The notes under the pieces: generated by a model
The model's input: only the letters and a program-made list of their open reading frames with translations
Databases searched by the model: none
Told to the model about the DNA's origin: nothing
Shown here: piece after piece, positions 15,886 through 22,963 of the stretch
Layout: each line of letters begins with the position of its first letter
Position numbering within the stretch: position 1 is the first letter of the stretch
Assembly: GCA_016742125.1 (NCBI GenBank)
Contig: JACVCM010000033.1
Location: 1 to 30,793 of the forward strand
DNA length: 30,793 nt
Origin: Sphingomonadaceae bacterium
GTDB taxonomy: Bacteria > Pseudomonadota > Alphaproteobacteria > Sphingomonadales > Sphingomonadaceae
Direction: 5' to 3'
Program-made: the position numbers and the translations under genes

Positions 15886-16347
15886 ATGTCGGGGGGCGAC
15901 TTCAGCAATTATGACGTTCGCCGGGTGATGGCGGTGCTTCCGCATCGCTATCCCATGCTGCTGGTCGACCGCGTGGAAGAACTTGTCGTCGACGAGCGTA
16001 TCCGTGCGGTGAAGGCCGTGACCATGAATGAAGGCTTTTTCCAGGGACATTTTCCGGGTCGGCCGATCATGCCCGGTGTCATGATTGTGGAGGCGCTGGC
16101 GCAGGCTGCGGGCGTGCTCGCAATGGAAAGTTTCGGTCTGATCGGTTCCGGCAAGCTCGTTTACTTCATGTCGATAGACAATGCGAAGTTTCGCGCGCCT
16201 GTGGAACCGGGCTGTCTGCTTCATCTCGATGTGGAATTCGTCCAGAAACGTCCAAGGGTTTGCAAATTTGCCGGACGTGCCTCGATAGGCGGCCAGGTCG
16301 CCACCGAGGCAGAGTTCATGGCGATGATCGCCGACCCTCCTGCGTGA
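15886..16347 (+). CDS. fabZ: 3-hydroxyacyl-[ACP] dehydratase FabZ
   Basis: FabZ removes water from 3-hydroxyacyl-ACP in the type II fatty acid elongation cycle. The 153-residue hot-dog-fold protein has LPHRYPMLLVDRV (18-30) and the active-site stretch GHFPGRPIMPGVMIVEALAQ with catalytic His55 and Glu69, and it ends with the usual FVQKRPRVCKF region. The length matches E. coli (151). I chose ATG 15886, which starts five bases after the skp stop, because the upstream part of the frame only mirrors skp. In lipid A-producing bacteria lpxD and lpxA flank fabZ; neither is present here. Confidence 0.97.
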   Translation: MSGGDFSNYDVRRVMAVLPHRYPMLLVDRVEELVVDERIRAVKAVTMNEGFFQGHFPGRPIMPGVMIVEALAQAAGVLAMESFGLIGSGKLVYFMSIDNAKFRAPVEPGCLLHLDVEFVQKRPRVCKFAGRASIGGQVATEAEFMAMIADPPA

Positions 16348-16352
16348 TTGGA

Positions 16353-16377
16353 CCCCTGTCCCCTAACGGGAGAGGGG
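16353..16377 (+). terminator. imperfect hairpin after fabZ, possible terminator
   Basis: CCCCT (16353-16357) pairs with AGGGG (16373-16377) and CCC (16361-16363) with GGG (16368-16370) around an internal loop. There is no U-run. It may mark the end of the envelope operon. Confidence 0.35.
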
Positions 16378-16474
16378 AATCATCTTGCCAAGGCGAAATG
16401 CCCCCGCTAAGGGCGGCGCTTCCGAATTTTAGGGCTGGCGGTCGGAAACCGGCGGCTGAACAAAGGAATGACAG

Positions 16475-16702
16475 ATGAAAGCCGATATTCACCCCGATTA
16501 TCACATGATCAAGGTGCAGATGACCGACGGCACGGTCTTCGAAACCCGCTCCACCTGGGGCAAGGAAGGCGACACGCTGGCGCTGGACATCGATCCGATT
16601 TCGCATCCGGCATGGACCGGCGGTTCGGGTCGTATGCTGGACACCGGCGGACGCGTTGCGCAATTCAACAAGCGTTTTGGCGGTCTTAGCCTCAAGAAGT
16701 AA
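16475..16702 (+). CDS. rpmE: 50S ribosomal protein L31, cysteine-free type
   Basis: This 75-residue protein begins MKADIHPDYHMIKVQMTDG, the L31 signature, and has FNKRFGG near its end. It contains no cysteine at all, so it is the C-minus form that does not bind zinc, in contrast to E. coli RpmE (70 residues, four zinc-binding cysteines). The start ATG 16475 is preceded by AAAGGAATGAC. It follows fabZ by 127 bases and stands before tRNA-His. Confidence 0.95.
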   Translation: MKADIHPDYHMIKVQMTDGTVFETRSTWGKEGDTLALDIDPISHPAWTGGSGRMLDTGGRVAQFNKRFGGLSLKK

Positions 16703-16704
16703 CT

Positions 16705-16736
16705 GGATTGTGCCGGGTTGACGCCAGGCACAATCC
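16705..16736. terminator. 10-bp inverted repeat between rpmE and tRNA-His
   Basis: GGATTGTGCC (16705-16714) and GGCACAATCC (16727-16736) are perfect complements around a 12-base loop, starting right after the rpmE stop. No U-run follows. The loop and right arm contain the tRNA promoter candidate, so this may end rpmE and also shape the promoter. Confidence 0.5.
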
Positions 16737-16745
16737 AAATCTAAG
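16718..16745 (+). promoter_or_regulatory. candidate tRNA-His promoter
   Basis: TTGACG (16718-16723) is followed after 16 bases by TCTAAG (16740-16745), about 27 bases before the tRNA. It resembles the TTGACG/TCTAAC pair before rpsB. Confidence 0.45.
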
Positions 16746-16771
16746 GAATGCGCCTGCCTCAGTGGCGCTAT

Positions 16772-16849
16772 GGCGATCGTAGCTCAGTTGGTTAGAGCGC
16801 TGGTTTGTGGTACCAGAGGTCGGGGGTTCGGATCCCCTCGGTCGCCCCA
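16772..16849 (+). tRNA. tRNA-His (anticodon GTG)
   Basis: The cloverleaf closes fully. The acceptor stem is GCGATCG (16773-16779) with CGGTCGC (16839-16845), including one G-U pair. The anticodon stem is CTGGT/ACCAG around loop TTGTGGT with anticodon GTG at 16807-16809. The T arm is GGGGG-TTCGGAT-CCCCT. The encoded G at 16772 is the extra G-1, facing C73 (16846), and CCA is encoded at 16847-16849. So it has the canonical bacterial tRNA-His identity pair G-1:C73, which many other alphaproteobacteria have lost. T-loop position 58 is G here rather than the usual A. Confidence 0.96.
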
Positions 16850-16881
16850 TTTCTTGCCGATATTCAGCGTGACAAGCAGGC

Positions 16882-16900
16882 CGCGTAATATTATTACGCG
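16882..16900. promoter_or_regulatory. 19-bp palindrome upstream of the leucine dehydrogenase gene, candidate operator
   Basis: CGCGTAATATTATTACGCG has perfect 9-base arms around a central T. It ends 36 bases before the start codon at 16937. A dimeric repressor or activator site is the likeliest reading; a terminator for the tRNA is less likely because no U-run follows. Confidence 0.5.
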
Positions 16901-16936
16901 TACCAGTAATTTGATTCCCTGCAATCGGAGAGAATG

Positions 16937-17968
16937 ATGCCCGCCATCTGGGACCTGCCTGATTTTGACTCGCACGAAGCAGTGCATGTCTTTGAAGACC
17001 GCAAGACCGGACTAAAGGCCGTTATCGCCGTTCATTCGACCCATCTTGGACCCGCTGCTGGCGGCACTCGTTTCTGGCATTATGCCGATTCGCAGGCTGC
17101 AATTACCGACGCCCTGCGACTGTCGCGTGGCATGAGCTACAAGAACGCCATGGCTGGACTGCCGGCAGGGGGCGGCAAGGCTGTGATTCTTGCAAATCCC
17201 GCGCGCGCGAAGCCACAAGAGTTGCTTGACGCTTTCGCGCGAGCGGTCGACTCGCTCGGTGGGAAGTATGTCACTGCACAAGATGTGGGCATGTCGGAGG
17301 CCGATATGGTCTCGCTCTCCCAAATTACCCCGCATGTGGCGGGACTGCCAGACCAAGGTGGCGATCCCGGTCCTTACACGGCACGCGGCGTCTATCTCGG
17401 CGTCCGCGCAGCGGCAAAGCATGCGTTGGGGACCGTCGACCTGCACGATGTGCATGTCGCAATTCAGGGAGTGGGCAGCGTGGGTGGCGGTCTGGCGCGC
17501 TATCTGGCGGAGCAGGGTGCGAAGCTGACACTTGCAGATGTCGATTCGAAACGCGCCGCCGAACTTGCTTCCGAACTGGGCGGTGTGTCGGTCGCAGCCG
17601 ATGCAATCATGGATGTAGAAGCAGACATTTTCAGCCCCTGCGCACTGGGGGCAATCTTGACCGCATCGACGGTTGCTGCACTTAAGGTCAAGGCGGTTGC
17701 CGGTGGTGCGAATAATCAGCTGGCGACCGGAATCGAAGGCCGGATGCTCTCTGACCGCGGCATTCTCTATGCACCCGATTATGTCATCAATGCGGGTGGA
17801 ATCATCAATGTTCTGCGTCATATCGACAAGGCCGATGATGCCGAAATCAACCGCCGCATCGATGCCATTCCCGTCCGCCTCGCGGCGATCTGGGCCGAAA
17901 GCGATGCCAGCGGGGCAACGCCGGCCGAAGTTGCCGACAAAATGGCACAAAAGCTGATCGGGCGTTAG
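16937..17968 (+). CDS. ldh: Glu/Leu/Phe/Val dehydrogenase, probable leucine dehydrogenase
   Basis: Enzymes of this family deaminate branched-chain amino acids to 2-oxo acids with NAD, linking them to catabolism. The 343-residue protein has THLGPAAGGTRFW (35-47), the catalytic segment MSYKNAMAGLPAGGGKAV with Lys69 and Lys81, one residue away from Lys68 and Lys80 of Bacillus leucine dehydrogenase, and the Rossmann motif GVGSVGGGLA. I prefer ATG 16937 because GGAG at 16927-16930 is six bases away; ATG 16934 is only three bases from it. A palindrome lies just upstream. It is alone on its transcript, as far as visible. Phenylalanine or valine specificity cannot be excluded from sequence. Confidence 0.88.
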   Translation: MPAIWDLPDFDSHEAVHVFEDRKTGLKAVIAVHSTHLGPAAGGTRFWHYADSQAAITDALRLSRGMSYKNAMAGLPAGGGKAVILANPARAKPQELLDAFARAVDSLGGKYVTAQDVGMSEADMVSLSQITPHVAGLPDQGGDPGPYTARGVYLGVRAAAKHALGTVDLHDVHVAIQGVGSVGGGLARYLAEQGAKLTLADVDSKRAAELASELGGVSVAADAIMDVEADIFSPCALGAILTASTVAALKVKAVAGGANNQLATGIEGRMLSDRGILYAPDYVINAGGIINVLRHIDKADDAEINRRIDAIPVRLAAIWAESDASGATPAEVADKMAQKLIGR

Positions 17969-18019
17969 CGTGAATCGATTGGCGTAACCGCATTCGGGTG
18001 CTAGAGCCTGCACCAAATC

Positions 18020-18736
18020 ATGCACCGTTTCGCCAATCCCGCCCGTTTTCTGCGTATTGCAAAGCCGCTGACGCCCGCGCTGTTCTGGCCGGGATTGGTG
18101 CTGATGCTGGGCGCGTGCGCGTGGGGCATATTGGCAACGCCGACGGAGCGCCTGATGGGCGATACCGTCAAGATTATCTTCGTGCACGTACCATCGGCAT
18201 GGCTGGGTATGGGTGGTTGGATAGGGATTGCCATCGCCAGCCTGGTGCAGTTGGTGTGGCGCCATCCGCTTGCCGGGGTGGCCGCGCGTGCCATCGCTGT
18301 ACCCGGTGCCACCTTTGCCGCAATTTGCCTTGCAACAGGTTCGATCTGGGGCCGCCCGACCTGGGGTACCTGGTGGGTATGGGACGGCCGCCTCACGTCG
18401 ATGCTGGTGCTTTTTTTCCTTTATCTCGGCTATATCGCACTGGCCAATGCGAGCAGCGAGAAGGGTGATACCAGCCGCGTTGCGGCCGTCTTCGGTGTCA
18501 TCGGCGCCGTCAATATTCCAATAATCAACCGTTCGGTCATCTGGTGGGAAAGCCAGCACCAAAAGGCCAGCATCACGCTCGGCGGCTCGTCAATCGATGA
18601 AGCCTATCTGATACCGCTGTTCGTCAGCGTCGCCGGTTTTAGCCTTCTGTTCGCTGCCCTCGTCCTCATGCGGATGCGTGCTGCGCTTGCGGAGATGCGG
18701 ATCGAGGCGCGGATGCGCCGTATGGCGGAGGCATGA
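18020..18736 (+). CDS. ccmC: heme exporter/handling protein CcmC
   Basis: CcmC presents heme to CcmE at the periplasmic face of the inner membrane in system I cytochrome c maturation. The 238-residue protein has six hydrophobic spans and the tryptophan-rich WWD heme signature WGTWWVWDGRLTSMLVLFFL (about residues 115-134), flanked by the periplasmic histidine segments IFVHVPSAW (about residue 56) and ESQHQKASI (about 180). The length matches the family (about 240). The stop overlaps ccmD (ATGA). It opens a seven-gene ccm cluster; ccmA and ccmB, the ABC transporter partners, are not in this window. Confidence 0.96.
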   Translation: MHRFANPARFLRIAKPLTPALFWPGLVLMLGACAWGILATPTERLMGDTVKIIFVHVPSAWLGMGGWIGIAIASLVQLVWRHPLAGVAARAIAVPGATFAAICLATGSIWGRPTWGTWWVWDGRLTSMLVLFFLYLGYIALANASSEKGDTSRVAAVFGVIGAVNIPIINRSVIWWESQHQKASITLGGSSIDEAYLIPLFVSVAGFSLLFAALVLMRMRAALAEMRIEARMRRMAEA

Positions 18737-18867
18737 TGCCACACGCGCCGTTCATCATTGCGGCCTTTGCGGTGACCGCGGTCGGGATGGCCTGGCTTGT
18801 GCTATCGAGCTATCTGTCCATGCGACGGTCGGAAGCGCTCGCGAACGATCTGAGGCAGGAACGATGA
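18733..18867 (+). CDS. ccmD: heme exporter protein CcmD
   Basis: This short gene encodes 44 residues starting MMPHAPFIIAAFAVTAVG and ending in a basic and then acidic tail (RRSEALANDLRQER). One membrane span (about residues 7-26) followed by a positively charged cytoplasmic tail is the CcmD plan. CcmD helps release heme-loaded CcmE from the CcmABCD complex. It overlaps ccmC at its start (ATGA) and ccmE at its end (ATGA), exactly the CcmD position. ATG 18736 is an alternative start one codon later. The protein is too small for strong similarity, so context carries much of the call. Confidence 0.88.
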   Translation: MMPHAPFIIAAFAVTAVGMAWLVLSSYLSMRRSEALANDLRQER

Positions 18868-19313
18868 AACCCAAGCATCAACGCCTTGTCCTGGCCATCA
18901 TCGCGTTTGTTGCGCTCATTGGCGCAGGTTTCATCGCGGCCGCCGCGCTGCGGGAAGAGGCCTCCTATTTTTACACCCCGACGACGCTGGCGAAGGCACA
19001 AGTAGCGCCCGGACAGGCCATCCGCCTCGGTGGAATGGTCCAGCCGGGGTCCATTGTGCGTGCCGCAGATGGCGTGTCGATAAGCTTTACAGTGCAGGAT
19101 CGTGATGCGGCACAGAAAGTGGCGTATCGAGGGATAACTCCTGACCTGTTCGTTGAAGGCTCGGGGGTCGTCGCCGATGGCCGAATGCGCCCGGACGGTG
19201 TCTTTATAGCCGACAGCCTGCTCGCAAAACATGATGAAAATTATGTTCCGAAAGAACTCGCCGATATCGACATGACTGCCGCAGAGCATACCAAGGATAC
19301 GATCGCAAAATGA
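18864..19313 (+). CDS. ccmE: cytochrome c maturation chaperone CcmE
   Basis: CcmE binds heme covalently in the periplasm and passes it to CcmF. The 149-residue protein has an N-terminal membrane anchor (about 8-30), the OB-fold core with YFYTPTTL and RLGGMVQPGSI, and the heme-attachment motif LAKHDENYVPKE with His123 and Tyr127. The start is ATG 18864, overlapping the ccmD stop; the upstream in-frame extension only shadows ccmC and ccmD. It overlaps ccmF by ATGA. Confidence 0.97.
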   Translation: MKPKHQRLVLAIIAFVALIGAGFIAAAALREEASYFYTPTTLAKAQVAPGQAIRLGGMVQPGSIVRAADGVSISFTVQDRDAAQKVAYRGITPDLFVEGSGVVADGRMRPDGVFIADSLLAKHDENYVPKELADIDMTAAEHTKDTIAK

Positions 19314-21241
19314 TGGCTGAGGCAGGACTGGCTGCGCTCTGGCTCGCGGCGGCGATGGCGCTGTTGCAACTTGTCGGCGGTCTGACCCTGTTGCGCGGCG
19401 GGGCAGGGCAATTGACCCCGCTCATAAAGCCTGCGGCGATAGTGCAGGGTGCGTTGTGCGTTTTCTCTTTCTTCGCGCTGATGTGGCTGTTCTATGTCAC
19501 CGATTTGTCGGTGTTACTGGTTGCGAACAACAGCCATGTCGACAAGCCGCTAGTGTTCAAGCTTGCCGGAACCTGGGGCAATCATGAAGGGTCGATGCTA
19601 CTGTGGGTAGCCGTGCTTTCGCTTTCGGGGGCGGCTATCGCACTGCTTGAAAAGCGGATCGATATACGCAGCCTGCATACAACGCTTGCCGTCCAGGCAT
19701 TTGTGGCGCTGGGCTTTTTTGCCTTCCTGCTGTTTGCCTCTAATCCCTTCGAACGGATGTCTCCTGCGCCGATTACCGGGGCGGGTCTTAACCCTCTGCT
19801 GCAGGACATCGGTCTCGCCTTCCATCCCCCCACGCTTTATATGGGCTATGTCGGTCTTTCCGTTGCTTTCTCCTTTGCGGTGGGCGCAATGCTTACCGGC
19901 CAGGTCGGCCCGGCCTTTGCCAGGGCAATGCGGCCCTGGGTGTTGGGCGCCTGGATATTCCTGACTCTGGGTATTACCGCCGGGAGCTACTGGGCTTATT
20001 ACGAGCTTGGCTGGGGCGGTTGGTGGTTCTGGGATCCGGTCGAGAATGCGTCCCTGATGCCTTGGCTAGCGGCAACGGCCTTGCTCCATTCGGTGAGCGT
20101 TCTGGCAACCCGTAACGCCCTGCGGGCATGGACAGTCATGCTGGCACTTGTCGGCTTTGCCATGTCGATGGCTGGCACATTTCTTGTCCGTTCAGGAATA
20201 TTGACCAGCGTGCACGCCTTTGCCGTCGATCCCGAACGCGGGGCCTTCATCCTGGCGCTAATGCTTTTGTATACGGGCCTCGCCTTTGTGCTGTTCGCTT
20301 TGCGCATCGGCACCGTCAAACAGGGCGAACCCTTCCAGATCGTGAGCCGCGAGGGCGGGATTGTTGCAAACAACATCTTTTTAAGCGTCATTCTCGCCAT
20401 CGTCCTGATCGGCACGCTCTACCCGCTTGCCGCAGAGGCGATGGGCGACAAGATTTCAGTCGGCCCTCCCTATTTCAACAAGGCTACGGCGCCGATTGCG
20501 CTTCTGCTCATGCTGGCACTTCTGCTTGGTCCGATATTGCGTTGGCGACGCGATGATATCGGGCGATACAAATATTGGTTGGTCGGCTTTTTCGCGATCA
20601 TTCTGTGGACCGGTGTGGGGGCATGGCGTCTGGCACCGGGGATAGGCGTGCTGCCTGTCGCCGGGCTTGCCCTCTCGTTGGCACTCGCGGTTGCCGCCTG
20701 GCTGCCCCTGAAAGGCCGCAAGCTTTTACGCACCCCCTTGCCCGTCTACGGGATGGTTATCGCGCATTTCGGGCTGGCCGTGAGTGTTTTTGGCATGGCA
20801 TCGGAGTCGGGGTTCTCAAAGGAAACCCTGTCGGCTCTTGCCCCCGGCGAAAGCGCCAAGGTAGCGGGCTGGGAAGTGAAGCTCGATGACGTAAACCCCG
20901 TGGTTGGCGATAACTGGGTCGCGATTGAAGGCGATATCGTGGCGACACGGGAAGGCACGCGCGCCACCCTGCATCCTCAGTCGCGCCAGTTCTTCGATCC
21001 TGTGCAGCAAACGAGCGAGGCGGCGTTGCTCACGCGGTGGGACGGACAACTTTACGCGGTTATTGCTCAGCCGGAGGGCGCTGGCGATGGTCGTTGGCAG
21101 GTCCGGCTCTGGTGGAAACCCTTTGTCACATTTATCTGGTATGGCGGCATGTTGGTCGCACTGGGAGGCCTTATCGCATTGTTCGGCCGCATGCTCCGCC
21201 GCGGGAAAAAACCAGCCAAGAACAAGTGGAGCGACGCATGA
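19310..21241 (+). CDS. ccmF: heme lyase CcmF
   Basis: CcmF is the large inner-membrane subunit that ligates heme to apocytochrome c with CcmH and CcmI. The 643-residue protein has about 14-15 hydrophobic spans, the WWD signature GWGGWWFWDPVENASLMPWL (about residue 235-255), LNPLLQDIGLAFHPPTLYMGY, and a C-terminal periplasmic domain with a last membrane span. The length is typical (about 650). It starts in the ccmE stop and ends in the ccmG start (ATGA at both ends). Confidence 0.97.
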   Translation: MMAEAGLAALWLAAAMALLQLVGGLTLLRGGAGQLTPLIKPAAIVQGALCVFSFFALMWLFYVTDLSVLLVANNSHVDKPLVFKLAGTWGNHEGSMLLWVAVLSLSGAAIALLEKRIDIRSLHTTLAVQAFVALGFFAFLLFASNPFERMSPAPITGAGLNPLLQDIGLAFHPPTLYMGYVGLSVAFSFAVGAMLTGQVGPAFARAMRPWVLGAWIFLTLGITAGSYWAYYELGWGGWWFWDPVENASLMPWLAATALLHSVSVLATRNALRAWTVMLALVGFAMSMAGTFLVRSGILTSVHAFAVDPERGAFILALMLLYTGLAFVLFALRIGTVKQGEPFQIVSREGGIVANNIFLSVILAIVLIGTLYPLAAEAMGDKISVGPPYFNKATAPIALLLMLALLLGPILRWRRDDIGRYKYWLVGFFAIILWTGVGAWRLAPGIGVLPVAGLALSLALAVAAWLPLKGRKLLRTPLPVYGMVIAHFGLAVSVFGMASESGFSKETLSALAPGESAKVAGWEVKLDDVNPVVGDNWVAIEGDIVATREGTRATLHPQSRQFFDPVQQTSEAALLTRWDGQLYAVIAQPEGAGDGRWQVRLWWKPFVTFIWYGGMLVALGGLIALFGRMLRRGKKPAKNKWSDA

Positions 21242-21768
21242 ACCGCCCCTGGCTTCTCTGGATACCGCTTGCCGTGGTCGGGTTCATTGGCGGATTGGCA
21301 ATTTATGGTCTTGTCGTGCCCAAGGACGATACCATCTACTCTGCAATGGTCGGGCAAAAGCTTCCTGATTTTGCTCTCCCGCCTGCTATGGCAGGGGTCA
21401 ATGGTCTGTCGAACGCCGATATGGCTGACGGCAAACCGCGTTTGCTCAATATCTTCGCAAGCTGGTGCATACCGTGCAGAGTCGAGGCGCCGCAGCTTGA
21501 AGCGCTCAAACAGGCCGGGGCGGAAATCGACGCAATTGCGGTTCGCGACCGTCCGCAGGATGTGGCGGCATTCCTGGCTGAATATGGTAACCCTTTTCGC
21601 CGCATCGGATCCGACAGCGAAATGGCGGTTCAGCTTAAGCTCGGCTCGTCAGGTGTTCCCGAAACCTACGTGATTAGCGGTGACGGTACGATTACGCACC
21701 AGCATGTCGGAGATATTCGGGCCGAACATGTGCCGATGCTGCTCGAAAAATTGCGGGAGGCAGAGTAA
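21238..21768 (+). CDS. ccmG: thiol:disulfide interchange protein CcmG/DsbE
   Basis: CcmG keeps the CXXCH cysteines of apocytochrome c reduced before heme attachment. The 176-residue protein has a membrane anchor (about 5-25), a thioredoxin fold with the redox motif SWCIPC (Cys77, Cys80), and the cis-proline segment GSSGVPETYVI. The start ATG 21238 overlaps the ccmF stop; the longer upstream frame shadows ccmF. ccmH follows three bases after the stop. Confidence 0.97.
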   Translation: MNRPWLLWIPLAVVGFIGGLAIYGLVVPKDDTIYSAMVGQKLPDFALPPAMAGVNGLSNADMADGKPRLLNIFASWCIPCRVEAPQLEALKQAGAEIDAIAVRDRPQDVAAFLAEYGNPFRRIGSDSEMAVQLKLGSSGVPETYVISGDGTITHQHVGDIRAEHVPMLLEKLREAE

Positions 21769-21771
21769 GCC

Positions 21772-22179
21772 ATGGTTGCGCGGTTTTCTCTGCTTCTCCT
21801 GTTGGTAACTGCGATGCCCCTGAATGCGCAGGGCACCGGGACCTCGCCAGAACTCGCGAACCGCCAATTGTCCGATCCAGCTCAGGAAAAAGCCGCCACC
21901 GATTTGATGCACAGCCTGCGTTGTATCCAGTGTCAGGGGCAGTCTATTGCCGACAGCGACGCGCCGATGGCGGCAACAATGCGCGCAGAAGTGCGGCAAC
22001 AGATAGCCGGGGGCGCCAGCACTGATTCCGTGCGGCAGTGGATGATAGGACGCTATGGCGAATGGGTCAGTTTTGAACCGGACGTGAAAGGCGTGGGCCT
22101 GTTACTCTGGTTCGCGCCATTGTTGCTGTTGGTTGTCGCCTTCTTTCTGGCCCGAGGGCTGTTCAGGAGAGGCAAATGA
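21772..22179 (+). CDS. ccmH: cytochrome c biogenesis protein CcmH
   Basis: CcmH is a membrane-anchored thiol-oxidoreductase that handles apocytochrome c. The 135-residue protein has a signal peptide (1-19), the redox motif LRCIQCQGQSIADSDAPMA with Cys51 and Cys54, a helical domain, and a C-terminal membrane anchor (about 106-126, LLLWFAPLLLLVVAFFLA). The size is that of the short CcmH/CycL form without fused TPRs. It overlaps the TPR-bearing next gene by ATGA. Confidence 0.96.
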   Translation: MVARFSLLLLLVTAMPLNAQGTGTSPELANRQLSDPAQEKAATDLMHSLRCIQCQGQSIADSDAPMAATMRAEVRQQIAGGASTDSVRQWMIGRYGEWVSFEPDVKGVGLLLWFAPLLLLVVAFFLARGLFRRGK

Positions 22180-22835
22180 GCGGATGGATTGCACTTGTCC
22201 TGCTCGCGGCGATCAGCCTGGCGCTCATCATCTGGATTGCGAAGCCTGGCAAAGGCCTGTGGCAGGTCGCCGCGGCCGCTTTGCTGCTCGGCATGACCGG
22301 CTATGCGTTGCAGGGGAGGCCGGCCCTGCCTGCTGCACCGGCCAAGTCTCTGTCGGCCGAGGAAGATGCGGCAAAGCAGCTGGTCGATATGCGCGCCGAC
22401 ATGGACCAGAGTTTCGGTGGCGCCAAACGGTGGCTGACGACGGCCGACGCTTTCGCAAGGCAGGGCGATTATCATCTTTCGGCGTCGTACATTCAATCCG
22501 GTCTGCGCCAGAACCCGAACGATCCCGATCTGTGGTCGGCCTTGGGATTGCAACTCATGCTGGCAAGCGACGGTCAGATGTCGCCGCCGGCACAGCTTGC
22601 ATTCGACAAGGCAAGAGCGATTCGGCCAAACTATCCCGCCCCCTATTATTTTGCAGGTCTGGCGAGGCTGTTCGGTGGTGATGTGGCAGGTGCAGTCCTG
22701 CTGTGGGAGAAGACGATGTCGCTGGCGACGCCCAACGCGAAATGGAAGCCACGGCTTGAGTCGCAACTCGAAGCGGCAAAGGCGCTTCAGGCCCAAGCAG
22801 CTCCGGCATCTCCGATTGAGCGCTCATCTAATTGA
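22176..22835 (+). CDS. ccmI: CcmI-like TPR protein of cytochrome c maturation
   Basis: CcmI/CycH binds apocytochrome c and delivers it to the heme lyase. The 219-residue protein has two N-terminal membrane spans (about 3-22 and 29-47) and a TPR region (about 85-190) including WLTTADAFARQGDYHLSASYIQSGLRQNPNDPDLWSALG. The C-terminus is a short Ala/Gln linker ending in SSN. It is shorter than the two-domain E. coli-type CcmI, resembling the C-terminal TPR module with its own anchor. Its ATGA overlap with ccmH and last place in the operon support the call. Confidence 0.85.
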   Translation: MSGWIALVLLAAISLALIIWIAKPGKGLWQVAAAALLLGMTGYALQGRPALPAAPAKSLSAEEDAAKQLVDMRADMDQSFGGAKRWLTTADAFARQGDYHLSASYIQSGLRQNPNDPDLWSALGLQLMLASDGQMSPPAQLAFDKARAIRPNYPAPYYFAGLARLFGGDVAGAVLLWEKTMSLATPNAKWKPRLESQLEAAKALQAQAAPASPIERSSN

Positions 22836-22963
22836 TTTTCCTTTGAAATATCCAGGCTTGGGTCTTGCGAACGACATGTTGTTTACCGATTTGCGCCATG
22901 CTATCGCGCGCGACTGGGCGGCACGATATTGCTGGTCAGGCATAGAATTGCCGGGGGTCGAAA

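Noticed and set aside
17012..18562. Minus-strand frame of 516 codons opposite the leucine dehydrogenase and ccmC
   Set aside because: Spans two unrelated conserved genes in antisense; composition is that of a shadow.
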